From assembly GCA_964020085.1 (NCBI GenBank), contig OZ026602.1, forward strand, positions 28,735,177-28,799,176: a stretch of DNA of 64,000 nucleotides, in the 5' to 3' direction. The stretch's first letter is position 1, and each line of letters opens with the position of its first letter. The position numbers were made by a program, and so were the translations under genes. The stretch comes from Micromussa lordhowensis (Eukaryota > Cnidaria > Anthozoa > Scleractinia > Lobophylliidae). This document shows positions 1-9,153 of this stretch, piece by piece. Below the pieces are notes generated by a model. The model saw only the letters and a list, made by a program, of their open reading frames with translations, ran no database searches and was not told where the DNA came from.

Positions 1-39
1 ATGATGGTATTAAAAGCTATGCTTATGAGCATAAAAAAT

Positions 40-607
40 TTAATCATTTTTATCTTCTGCTGTGTCTTTCTTTTCCTGAGTCTTTCCTCTCCATAGTGCA
101 TTAGTGTCTTTGCTATTTGAATCGATGTATTCTTGTGATTTTTTGATTGATTCGTTTTCTGATTCACTTTCTTCTGGAATGAAATTTAATTTTTTGTTTG
201 AATTGATGTATTCCATAATTTTTTTGATTGATTCATTGTATGATTCATTTTCTTCTGTGATGACTTGTAATTTTTTTATGTCTCGTAATTTTTTGTCTTG
301 TTTTTTGATGTCTAGTTTTTTTAATTAATTCACGCTTCAAAGTTCTCAGTCTATATTGAAACTCTTCAGCAATATCATCAAACATCAAATAAAATTGTTC
401 ACTGTATACTTTTTCGAATTTTAATGAATCCATTATTTTTCCATTTTCATCATCTAAATGATCATCAATTACATTTTTGTAATCTTCAATGGATTTTTTG
501 TGCATTTTGTCGATGATTTCAATTAAACCTAATAAAGTTTCTTTTTCAAAGCTTTCAATTCTTAGTTCAAGTCTCTTTTTGAAATAACCCTCACATATGA
601 AATCCAT
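40..607 (-). pseudogene. Terminal-repeat gene, left copy (charged protein of unknown function)
   Basis: The intact reading frame runs 607 to 245 (120 aa). Its protein is plainly homologous to the one at 21065-21487: both share a helical, charged N-terminal half of about 95 residues ending in RTLKRELIKK. One extra base in an A/T run near 315-321 throws the left copy out of frame. Past the shift, another frame continues to a stop at 40-42 and encodes a Ser/Glu/Asn-rich tail with repeated NESIKK-like units, as in the right copy. No domain is recognised. The gene faces outward, away from the element's core, and is divergent from the small gene at 642-956. Confidence 0.65.
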
Positions 608-641
608 TGTATATATTATATATTGTATATTATTTTTTTAA
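608..641. promoter_or_regulatory. 34-bp divergent spacer, left end
   Basis: The 34 bases between the two divergent start codons are almost entirely A and T, with TATATTATA-like runs and a single G. The spacer at the other end of the element (21031-21064) has the same length and, inverted, nearly the same sequence. A shared bidirectional promoter is inferred. Confidence 0.5.
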
Positions 642-956
642 ATGGAAATCACATGCGTTCATGATGTCGATCTTTCATTGCGTGACTTTCTCGGAAATTC
701 AGTTGGTTGAATTGAAAATGGAAATTATGAAAATTAATTAAAATTATATGAATATAATGTATATGAAAATACTCAGAAAATTGTTCAAGAAAAAAAAGCA
801 AACTATATTGGATGTTAAAAAAAGCAAACTATATATGATCCTGAATTTGAATGTCATATATGTGGTGAGAAGAATTTAAAATTGTTTCAGAAATGGGCTC
901 ATAACAATAAACACAAAACTGGGATCTTTCATGTAAGACGATGTCCATATGCATAA
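642..956 (+). pseudogene. Inward-facing small zinc-binding gene, left copy
   Basis: The start codon at 642 opens a 22-codon frame beginning MEITCVHDVDLSLRDF, which is matched by the right-end gene at 20905-21030. Coding-like sequence then continues in other frames to a stop at 954-956. It ends in a CHICGEKN zinc-finger half followed by a histidine/cysteine-containing tail (HNNKHKTG...RRCPY). A tandem duplication of about 26 bp around 789-836 (two copies of AAAGCAAACTATAT) and at least one frameshift break the gene. Its 3' end overlaps the tail of the polymerase gene on the other strand. Original length of roughly 90 residues is an inference. Confidence 0.5.
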
Positions 957-3900
957 CTTATCACACCATCATCATTTAAATATCTCTTGTCATCAAAACA
1001 GCTGAGTGATACTTTGTTTATCTCATAACTACCAAGCTCATGATTTTCACTTCTGATTGTTTTCATTTTATGGCTCATTTGTTCAGCATTGAAAAGTGTA
1101 TTCTTATAGTTTTCATGCGTAATATCTTTTTTGATAATATTCTTTTTTATTCGTTTTGCTGTCTTACCACCTTTTTGATTATCTTTAATGTAACTATACA
1201 TTTTAGATCGCAAACCAACAAATTCACAAATGGGAACTCCAACAGCTTCATCTTTGAACTTACCAATAACTTTCTTATTTGTATTATCAAAATATTTAGA
1301 ATCTTTTGAGTAGTCACTATTATCAAATCTGTCTTTATCCTTCCAAAAGTCTTTGTAAACATCTTTTGCTTCAATTTCATATGTCAAACTATCAGTATCT
1401 GTGAATAATAACTTAGCTTTTTTCCCATACTTCTTTTTAATGTAGTTATAATGAAAATCATACATTAATGTCTTACTCAAATCTAAGATGCACATCCCAA
1501 CATATGCCGGCCTGTTGAGAGTTAGTGTTTCTTTGATCTTGTGAACAGCCACTAGATTTTCATTGAAGATTTTACTGCTTACATAAGTTGGTTTACTGGT
1601 TAGCTTCAAAAATTTCTTCTTATCAGTTACCAATCTAACATCAACACGTTTTCTGATATTTTCCATTGTCTTACCAAATACACTATTATTCATTACTTTG
1701 AAAAAGTCTTTCTCAAAAGCATTTTTAGCATTCTTTCTTTTCTCAGTGTTAAAATCAATGTACTGCTTTAACCATGGTGATTGATCATATTTTAGTACTC
1801 GATGAACTTTCGTAACTTTCAATCCGAGATTCATATATAATTTCAAGTTTTTATAATGTAGAACATACTTTTCCTTATTTCCCAATGTTGGAATGAGCTT
1901 GCTGACTAATCCAACTGATATTCCATATTTCTCAGCTATTTTCTTACCATAATCAGATAACATGTCTTCTGTTACTTTAACTTTTTCTGGTCCCAATGGA
2001 TAATCATTATGTAAGTCATGCAGTTCTTTTGGATATTCTAAATCAACTTCTAATATCAAACCTTTTTTACTATCTTCTTTATATTTACCAAGATCTAATT
2101 TATCAATATGTTCTTGCTTCATCCATTTGAATCCACCAGTTGGAAGATATTGGCTCATAGCCCATCCGTATAGGTTATTAGCATCAAGATACATAATATA
2201 TTTTGAAGGCTTATTCTTATTATAATCTTTCATGTATTTATTATTTGCTTTACCATAACGATTAACGATCAATATCTGTCATCAATTCAAGTTTAATATC
2301 TGTCATTTTCAACATAGCATCCCAAGATAATCCTGGAGATGTGAAATAATGACATGGATCTAATTTATAATATTCCAAACAAGTTTTTCTGAAGTTTTCA
2401 AATACATCAGCTAAAAGAAGTATATCTGATTGCAAGTACAAATCATGGTATTCACCCATATTTTTCATGGAGAACATTTTCCAAACATTTTTAGCATGTT
2501 GATAATCTTCATATGATATATGTTCATCGTTCAATAAACTATAAAATTGATCTTTGGTTGGTAAAACAGTATCTTCAAACCTCTTGAAACTGTCCATGTA
2601 GTCATATGGATAAACACCTTTTCTTATCATCAAATCAAACTTATCACCTTTGAATCGCTGTGAGGTATATTTTAATGTTTCTTTTGGTAAATTACTAACA
2701 AGTTTTTCAAGACTGGAACTCATGAATTGGAAACTATCAATAAAGGTAAGATGATTACCCAACATGAATGCCATGTACTTTTCCATATTATTTGGAATAG
2801 CATTGATATTCATTTGACATTTTTCACCGTTCTTTTTTGTGTATGTATTATTCTTAACTATTTCACCAATCTCTTGCATTATAAAATGACTATCATAACC
2901 TCTTAGATTATGGAATATAACAGGTATTTTTAATTGTTCAGGATTTACTCTCAGTTTCAGATTGCATTCTTGATGAGCAGATCCTCTATAATTACCAGTA
3001 ATGTGACAGTGATCTCAAACTTTAATATCTTCATCAGTATATTTTTTATTGCAAATATAACATTCTTCAGCTTTTTCAAATTTATTCTCATCATCTTTTG
3101 TCATTTTCAGTGGTTTGTTGAATTCCTTTTTCATAACTTTCTTACAATATTTTACTTCTTTCAACATATCTTCCAAGAATCCATAAACTGCTTTTTCACC
3201 TCTATATATTCTCAAAGGTTTGCTGTATTTATCATCATAACAACAAACAAGTTTATAACCATATCCACAATCTGTATGCTTTTGATAAGCATTTGTATAT
3301 GATTGATTATCATCTGGTTGACAATTGGATATTTTTTCTGTTATAGCTTCAAAATCAGCATATATAACAAATGGTACTTGTTGTTTATGGAAGTTATTGA
3401 ATTGTAATATATTTTTACCCTTCTCAGGCATTTTTACTGCTTGTGTTCCATTTACTGCGATACAGTTATCTTTATGATTATTTAATACTTTTTCAGAGCT
3501 GAAACATTGTAGACAATGCATACAGAAATGCTTCCTACATTCATGCTTTGTTTTGTGAAACATGAATCTATTGAAATCTTTGATCAGAACATAATGTTTA
3601 TTTTCATTTTCAGTTATTAATAATAGTTCCATATGATCTGCATATTTTTCTTTTGAAACATAAATTGGATATGGTTGTTTGTTTTTATATCCAAATACAT
3701 TAATATTTATTTCATTTTGTTTCTCAATTTTATTGTACTGCTTGATGGTTACTGGGAATTCAATTCCAAAGTAATCCAATTTATTAATGTATCCTTTATC
3801 AGATTTTTTAATTTGCTGTGGGTTTTTATCTTGAGGATTCAAATGTCTGATGTGGCACCATCTGAAGCATTCATCATCCTCATTTTTCATATTGATCAAT

Positions 3901-4671
3901 CCCTTTTGATGATGTTTGAGTTCTGTTGGAAGTTTAATATATGAAGAACCTTTCATTGGTTCATATTGTACAACATTGATATAATGATTGTCAACTGATT
4001 CAACAGTCCAACCAGAACCTTCAGATATCCATACAGCTACCAAGTTCAATATTTGTTGTTCTGATAATTGTAGTGATCCAAAGATTTCTGTGTTGTTGAT
4101 AATAGTTTTGTGGTTTGCTATTGAAATATGCTGATTTATGAATTATTTCTCCACCTGACATTTTTGTAAATGTTACCTTGAGTGTTTGTACAAATTTTAG
4201 ACCTTTCTTTGATTCAATAATATTTTTGATATGATTTTCAATAGCTTTTCTTGTGTTTTTCAACTGTTCTAAGGGATCTTTGTTGTTTTTAATATTGATT
4301 TCATAAGACTTTGTGTAACCCTTCATTGCTTGTGCTTTTTCTTCAATTTTAGTTCTCAATAATGGAACTGGTTTCTTAGTCCTTGGTTTTGGCGTTGGTT
4401 TGTAATCATCCCTAAATTCTATAGGTGGAAGAATTATGTTTTCTTCATAATCTTGTACCATCTGTTTTACATTTTTTCTTGGTTTTGGGATTGGTTTTTT
4501 GTTGTTGTCATTTATAGTCTGTTGTTCTAACTGTTTTATTTTCGCATTTTGTTGCAACAACAGATTAATTAGTTGAGATTTATGCAATCTCTTTAGATTA
4601 GTTAGCTCGAAAGCCGCATTTTTGGGTGATACATTTTCTTTCATTTTTGTATAATATTTCCTACGTGCCAT
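929..4671 (-). pseudogene. polB: Protein-primed DNA polymerase B (Polinton type), broken
   Basis: Replicates the element in the family. The N-terminal segment (4671-4120) is basic and proline-rich (IPKPRKN, PKPRTKKP). The middle segment has a zinc-finger pair (CRKHFCMHC) and the exonuclease motif YADFEAI. The C-terminal segment (2272-929) holds polymerase motif A (LDANNLYGWAM), motif B (NNSVFGKTMEN) and motif C (FTDTDS). Three breaks are visible: an extra base in an A-run at about 4106-4109, an in-frame TGA at 3015-3017, and a small deletion with frame change near 2262-2272. Start is the ATG at 4671. The catalytic motifs are intact, so decay looks recent relative to loss of function. The gene lies downstream of the integrase on the same strand, but a recombinase gene is now wedged between them. 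Confidence 0.9.
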
Positions 4672-4705
4672 CTTCTTAAGTGTCTTTTTTCTATACTATA
4701 TTTAA

Positions 4706-4884
4706 CAAATAAAGAAGCCTAAGCCGTGTATTACACTGTGATAAAACACGACGGGCATTTGAGAACACGAGGGAAATGTAGAAAACACGAGCCGCAGGCG
4801 AGTGTTTTCTACATTTCCCGAGTGTTCTCAAATGACCGGAGTGTTTTATCACAGTGTAATACACGGCTTAGGCTTCTTTATTTG
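4706..4884. repeat. 179-bp near-perfect hairpin (foldback element)
   Basis: The outer 44 bp (CAAATAAAGAAGCCTAAGCC...) reappear inverted at the other end without a mismatch. The inner arms, separated from the outer by a few unpaired bases, pair again around CATTTGAGAACACG and its complement, leaving a short GC-rich centre (GCCGCAGGC). It sits just upstream of the polymerase start codon. This looks like a foldback/MITE insertion or one end of the insertion carrying the recombinase gene; no target duplication was found. Confidence 0.8.
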
Positions 4885-5224
4885 CTTTATGACATAGATT
4901 TCACACGCCGCTAGTAGAAACAACAAAGCACAGAGATCGACAAACTGACGCCATTTAATACCAATAAAGTGCTACATGCAAACGCCAGCAAACCTCTGAT
5001 TGGGTAGCATGCTAAATCCAGTCATTTGATTGGCTACTCTAGTCCTCAGCTGTCAATCTGTCAAATGTCGATTGCCCGAACAAAGAACTTCAGATCGCAC
5101 ACAGTGAAAGTTTTAAGTGAAAAACGCAAGTGTTTTTTCTCTTAAAGTACTCAAAGTTTGTAGAAATGTATACAAATCCAGACAGAAGCTATAAACTTAG
5201 TAAACAAAACTGAACTGAGGGCCG
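4885..5224. other. Non-coding stretch downstream of the recombinase gene
   Basis: No coding frame is convincing here. Two ATTGG (inverted CCAAT) motifs occur near 5000 and 5030. It is more GC-balanced than the neighbouring viral DNA and probably arrived with the recombinase gene. Confidence 0.4.
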
Positions 5225-6190
5225 TTATGGATCTTTGTTTACGAAAACATTAATGTTTTGAATTTGGCAAGAGTTGAACATGCCGCTGCTTCCAAGGATT
5301 TGAAATGGTGAATTTTGCTGTAACTGCTGCTGCTGGAACGGCTGTGTGGTTGGCTTATTTGCTGCAGGAACAACCGTCAACTGGAGCGGTTCTGGAGGAC
5401 TGACAAGCGATCCATCCTGTACCGAAGGGTTTGAAGTGCTTTGTGAGGAACACGCCGCGGACAAGACGTCCGAACATTGGCGAAGTTGACTTGACGAAGG
5501 CCTCGTGTTGTAGTGCTTGATGCTCTCTTCGTTGCGGTGACCTGAGATATTCATTATGTGACGAGAGGATATCTGGGCATCCGACCATAAAGTGATGGCC
5601 GTGGCTCTTACAGAATGATTGGTATAGATCTGCGATAATGCGGCTGCCTTGGAGATGTCTCTCATCATGCTCTGGAGCTTGTTCACGCCAAGCGGTCTGT
5701 TTTCGTACCAGACAACGTCAGACTCTTCAGCTCCTTTCCGTTTCGGGTACTGGAAGAAAGCTTCACAGCTGCCATTTCGTTTGGAAATATACTTCTTCAG
5801 GCACGATAGTCCATCCAGGTTGGGGTCGCTGGAAGTCTGGTACATTCGCCCAAATTTTTGTGAACTCTGCACATCGACAATTCCTCCAGGATGGTTCTTG
5901 GTTGCTTCGTCGACATTCATGCTAGCGTAGGGACGGCAATCTTCATCTACTTCGAACACAAAGCTGTCAGCACGGAGTTCGCGTTGACCTTCTCGGCCTC
6001 TTCTACACCAGTAGAGGGAAGTGTTGAACCACACGTTGCGTAGGAGGCCAAGCGGAGTACCGCCATGAATTACGCCCGAAGCACTCAGCTTTCGGAGATC
6101 TCCAGGAGGTATGGCTGGCTTATGTTTTATATTCTCTTTTCTGTTCTTCTTCTGGACCTTAATTTTGGAGTTCAGCATTTTATTTGACAA
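5225..6190 (-). CDS. Tyrosine recombinase (Crypton/DUF3504-like), N-terminally short
   Basis: Predicted 321-aa protein. A first catalytic arginine is likely in CRRGREGQRE (residues about 55-65). The second box is NHSVRATAITLW (about 195-205), followed by the GHRN histidine and the nucleophile tyrosine in IKHYNTRP (about 215-235). These four elements define the tyrosine-recombinase fold; DNA cutting and rejoining is the family role. The usual N-terminal DNA-binding domain seems missing, so it is probably a partial copy. The last 90 residues are Ser/Pro/Gln-rich. Codon use is more GC-rich than the viral genes on either side, and it lies between integrase and polymerase where the family has no such gene, so it is very likely a later insertion. 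A host-derived retrocopy is an alternative. Confidence 0.65.
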   Translation of the reverse strand: MSNKMLNSKIKVQKKNRKENIKHKPAIPPGDLRKLSASGVIHGGTPLGLLRNVWFNTSLYWCRRGREGQRELRADSFVFEVDEDCRPYASMNVDEATKNHPGGIVDVQSSQKFGRMYQTSSDPNLDGLSCLKKYISKRNGSCEAFFQYPKRKGAEESDVVWYENRPLGVNKLQSMMRDISKAAALSQIYTNHSVRATAITLWSDAQISSRHIMNISGHRNEESIKHYNTRPSSSQLRQCSDVLSAACSSQSTSNPSVQDGSLVSPPEPLQLTVVPAANKPTTQPFQQQQLQQNSPFQILGSSGMFNSCQIQNINVFVNKDP

Positions 6191-6220
6191 CTGAAAGGCT
6201 TCACCTTTTGCTATTTATGT

Positions 6221-7189
6221 TTATACATGTTGTAAATCCTTCATTGGAACCCAGCTATTAAATTCATCACTGTATCCCTTCCACTTTATCAAAGCTTGTT
6301 TCTTCTTATGATCCCTACGAATGACCTTATCAATACGGAAAACATCTTGCTTGGCTTTTAATAATTCAGGTTCATAGAAACTCCCTTGAATATCTTCATC
6401 ATTGAGATCCTTTATTTTGTATGTTATTGGATTAGTGTATTGAATCTTGTCAACTGTGAATACTTCTTCTGTCCAATTTGGTGTATAACCCTTATCAAAA
6501 ACATTCCATTTGTATTTAGATATTCGGACCTTATCACCTATTTTAAATTTTGGCTTCTGCTTTGATATTTCCATATCACCATATAGATTGAAGTAAACAG
6601 TTCCTTCATTCTTCTTATTGGATGCTTCTATGGGTGTCATTTTGATGCTTGAATGTTTAGTATTATTATACTGTTTCAATATTTTAGGTAACATATCGAG
6701 ATACATTGTATTACCTTGAACTGTGAACTGTTTCCACATTTTGGATTTAATCGTTCTATTCCATCTTTCAACCACTGATGACTTCTCTTCATTCTCAGTT
6801 GAGTACATTTGTATCCCATTTTTCTCTAATAGGTCCTTCACATGTTTGTTGTAATATTCTTTACCTTTATCAACCCATAAATACTGTGGTTTTCTACCTT
6901 CGTTTAATATTGTTTTAAATGCTTCAGCAACAGATTCACCTTTCTTATCCTTCAATGGTACAATCCAACCGTATTTACTGAAAACATCAATAATCATTAG
7001 AAGATATCGGTAACCTTTATTCCATTTACTGAACTGTTGCATTTCAACTAGATCACTTGCCCATATTTCATCAATATGATTTGTGATTACACGCCACCGA
7101 GTGAAATTACGTTTTATGGGTGTATATAATTCATCAGCTAATTTTTCTTGCCAGTTTTCTTCACTCGGCGGCTTTTTGCGTTTTTGGAC
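6221..7189 (-). CDS. int: Retroviral-type integrase with C-terminal chromodomain
   Basis: Inserts the element into host DNA in the Polinton family. The frame is open from 7189; the first ATG is only at 7042, but upstream codons contain conserved-looking sequence (KPPSEENWQEKLADEL), so the true protein begins before that ATG. Catalytic residues: D in IWASDLVEM, D in LWVDKGKEYY and E in VVERWNRT. An SH3-like region (KIGDKVRISKYKWNVF) follows. The chromodomain comes last (DKVIRRDHKKKQALIKWKGY...SWVPMKDL), suggesting chromatin-guided targeting. The N-terminal 50 codons overlap the end of the PLA2 gene in the -1 frame, with no ATG of their own. No internal stop is seen. Confidence 0.88.
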   Translation of the reverse strand, partial: VQKRKKPPSEENWQEKLADELYTPIKRNFTRWRVITNHIDEIWASDLVEMQQFSKWNKGYRYLLMIIDVFSKYGWIVPLKDKKGESVAEAFKTILNEGRKPQYLWVDKGKEYYNKHVKDLLEKNGIQMYSTENEEKSSVVERWNRTIKSKMWKQFTVQGNTMYLDMLPKILKQYNNTKHSSIKMTPIEASNKKNEGTVYFNLYGDMEISKQKPKFKIGDKVRISKYKWNVFDKGYTPNWTEEVFTVDKIQYTNPITYKIKDLNDEDIQGSFYEPELLKAKQDVFRIDKVIRRDHKKKQALIKWKGYSDEFNSWVPMKDLQHV

Positions 7190-7806
7190 TTAGCACCCAT
7201 ACCCAATTTAGACTTGGTTGCTATAGCATTGCGAGCTATCGCATGTCCCCATTGTCTTTCTTTCCAAGGAATAGCATCAAGAGCCTTAACCATTTTACGA
7301 TCTGCATCATTCTTACATTTTACTTGGTTACTTTTTGGTTTGTTTCCACAGACTGAGTAATCAACATCATGCTGCATACTTACTGCATCTGTTTTACCTG
7401 TTGGTTGTTGATATATCTCAAGTATCTGACCAGTATTTGGATCATACCTCAGTTGCTGTTCGAGAGGATTACCAGGACCTGTATATCTATGTCCAGGCAT
7501 CACAAAACCTTTCTTTGGCGCAACGTTTAATATAGCCTTATGTATATCTATTGCACCACCAGTCGGTGATATATTTGATGCGAAACTGTCAAGGACTTGA
7601 TCAAGATACTTATTTGCAAAATTTTTTATCTTCTTCTTTGCATAATCTGATTTGATAGCTTTTGCAACGCCCTTTCGAGCAAGGTAAGCCCCAGAATTGG
7701 CCAAACCTTTCAAAGCAATCTCACTAAGAGAATGACTATCATGAATATCAAACAAACTGCCCCCAGCTAGTGAGGGCTCAATCAGTTTCCCTGATTCTTG
7801 ACGAAT
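7138..7806 (-). pseudogene. Parvovirus-like phospholipase A2 virion protein
   Basis: The calcium loop (RYTGPGNPLEQQ) and the catalytic His-Asp box (MQHDVDYSVC) are the two PLA2 hallmarks, as in the VP1 unique region of parvoviruses and in adintovirus/Polinton capsid genes. The family role is endosomal membrane breach during entry. The C-terminus is very basic (AKSRRVKKTGKKN), a likely nuclear-localisation signal. The frame is open from 7806 but has no ATG; the TTG at 7755 is not a credible start. The small zinc gene just upstream (7937-7782) ends in an overlapping frame, so the two were probably one protein split by a frameshift near 7785-7805. Confidence 0.75.
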
Positions 7807-7937
7807 TTAGTCTTTGTTATCCCACATTCAGCACATGTGCAAAAAAACATCAACCTCCCATTCTTTGCTTTTTTGTAACCAGATGGTTCAACACATTCAG
7901 TTTGTTTCTTCTGTTTAACACAATATGATTTTACCAT
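7782..7937 (-). CDS. Small zinc-ribbon protein (DUF5679-like), likely N-terminus of the PLA2 protein
   Basis: A 51-codon frame starts MVKSYCVKQKKQTEC and contains a C-x-C-x2-C cluster (CTCAECG) followed by TKTKFVK. The layout resembles small DUF5679 zinc ribbons found next to PLA2 genes in Polintons. The usual second cysteine of the first knuckle appears to be Gln here, so zinc binding may be impaired. It runs into the PLA2 frame, shifted by one base. Assignment rests on pattern memory. Confidence 0.5.
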   Translation of the reverse strand: MVKSYCVKQKKQTECVEPSGYKKAKNGRLMFFCTCAECGITKTKFVKNQGN

Positions 7938-7941
7938 TAAG

Positions 7942-8394
7942 TTAGATATTTTTGAAATAATTTATGATGAATCTATGATTGACACTTGTATCTGACATAT
8001 CAAATTTACTGTTATGTATTGTATCAAGAATGGATCTTCCCTTCTGTCTTTCAAGTAGATAATACAAACACCAATAACCACATAATACTGAATCACGTTC
8101 TTGTATCTCATCCCCTGAATATACTAATTGTTTTCCACTTGTAGCCATATATTTACTGACCTCTGTTGGCATCATTAATCCAAATGAGTCGAAGTATTCA
8201 CAAAATCTGTCAATGTTTCTGTAACATACCCAATGTGTGCCAGGTCCTATATGGTCATCAAGATTGATTATTCCGCAGTCTTTGTTTTTGATTTGTTTTG
8301 GTAAAACATCCTTGCTGAAAACACCTCTAAAGTATTTTATCCCAAGTTGTTTCACCCAATTTTTCAGATCATAGTTGGATAATGGTTTATTTAC
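7942..8394 (-). CDS. Adenain-like capsid maturation protease
   Basis: Cysteine protease of the adenovirus protease family, which processes virion precursors. Catalytic His is in GPGTHWVCY, the acidic residue follows in CEYFDSFG, and the nucleophile Cys is in SVLCGYWCLYY, in the family order. About 150 aa, shorter than adenovirus protease (about 200) but usual for Polintons. The frame is open upstream of 8394 into the neighbouring gene with no in-frame ATG; residues VNKPLSNYDLKNWV look like the natural N-terminus with the start codon lost. Confidence 0.85.
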   Translation of the reverse strand, partial: VNKPLSNYDLKNWVKQLGIKYFRGVFSKDVLPKQIKNKDCGIINLDDHIGPGTHWVCYRNIDRFCEYFDSFGLMMPTEVSKYMATSGKQLVYSGDEIQERDSVLCGYWCLYYLLERQKGRSILDTIHNSKFDMSDTSVNHRFIINYFKNI

Positions 8395-9089
8395 AAAATG
8401 GCTCCAACCAATGGAATGTTGTTGAATGGACTGTTTGGACCTAGCAGAAGACCTTTTCCCTTTCTCTTTTTTTTGGTGGGCTTTTTTTTTATTCCAGTCA
8501 AAGCTTTCAAAACCATAGGAATTCCAATACTGGCAAGTAAAGTACCAAGTAAACCACCTGATTGTTTCAATGTTGGTTTCACAAAAACACTTGAACCTGA
8601 TTGAAGAGCAGCAACGATTTCTTCTTTCTGTTTCTTTGATAGAAGATGTTTGTTTGCGATTAGTTTATCAATCTTATTCTGTGGTATGAGAAAACCACCT
8701 TTTTGTTTTCCAAATATTTTATTAATACCAAGACTTCCAAGAGCTGATAATGCTCCTGTTGCTAATGCTGGGACTGCTTTGGATACAGCTGTGGTTGCAT
8801 ATGGTAATAGTTTTGTACCAAGAGAGAACAAACTGCTCCACAAAGAACCACCTTCAATGACCGCCTTTCTGATTTGTGTTTTGGATATCTTGATTTCTGA
8901 TCCATTCCCCAATCTTTTAGCTTTCTTCAATTTCGCTATTTGTCTATTGGTTAACATGAGCTGGTCACTTCCGCTTAACTCATCATTACTCAATCTAATG
9001 GTAATGGCTGAATTATCTCTGTAAGCTTTTGCTAGTTTCTTTTTCTGTCCTTCTGACAGTTTTACTCCATGTGGATGATAATTACTCAT
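8391..9089 (-). CDS. Minor virion/core protein, glycine- and lysine-rich (unassigned)
   Basis: Intact 232-aa frame with ATG at 9089. Residues 1-75 are polar with a repeated LTNRQIAKLKKAKRL-type basic helix. A hydrophobic, glycine/alanine-rich middle (about 80-125) resembles membrane-active segments of minor capsid proteins. A second hydrophobic stretch (GGLLGTLLASIGIPMVLKAL, 178-197) precedes a very basic KKKPTKKKRKGKG tail. It lies between protease and major capsid. Possible counterpart of adenovirus pVI/pX-type proteins; that is an inference from position and composition only. Confidence 0.55.
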   Translation of the reverse strand: MSNYHPHGVKLSEGQKKKLAKAYRDNSAITIRLSNDELSGSDQLMLTNRQIAKLKKAKRLGNGSEIKISKTQIRKAVIEGGSLWSSLFSLGTKLLPYATTAVSKAVPALATGALSALGSLGINKIFGKQKGGFLIPQNKIDKLIANKHLLSKKQKEEIVAALQSGSSVFVKPTLKQSGGLLGTLLASIGIPMVLKALTGIKKKPTKKKRKGKGLLLGPNSPFNNIPLVGAIL

Positions 9090-9153
9090 ATTTATATAAT
9101 AGGTTATATAAATATGATCATTAATTGAATATGATTTATGAATTAGTAAATGA

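Larger units (their letters stand above)
40..703. repeat. Left inverted repeat of the Polinton-like element
   Basis: This stretch matches the reverse complement of about 20970-21487. The match covers a coding region on each side and the AT-only spacer between the divergent genes, so it is not only protein similarity. The arms have diverged clearly (many substitutions and small indels), unlike the near-identical repeats of a young Polinton. The true outer end may lie left of position 1, so terminal bases and target duplication cannot be checked. Confidence 0.75.

Noticed and set aside
5638..5930. Plus-strand frames of about 95 codons opposite the tyrosine recombinase
   Set aside because: They are mirror frames of a gene with clear catalytic motifs and carry no motif themselves.
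7138..7190. Firm claim of programmed -1 frameshifting between PLA2 and integrase
   Set aside because: The local GAAAAAT is not a classic X-XXY-YYZ heptamer and no downstream structure was established; left as an open question in the findings.
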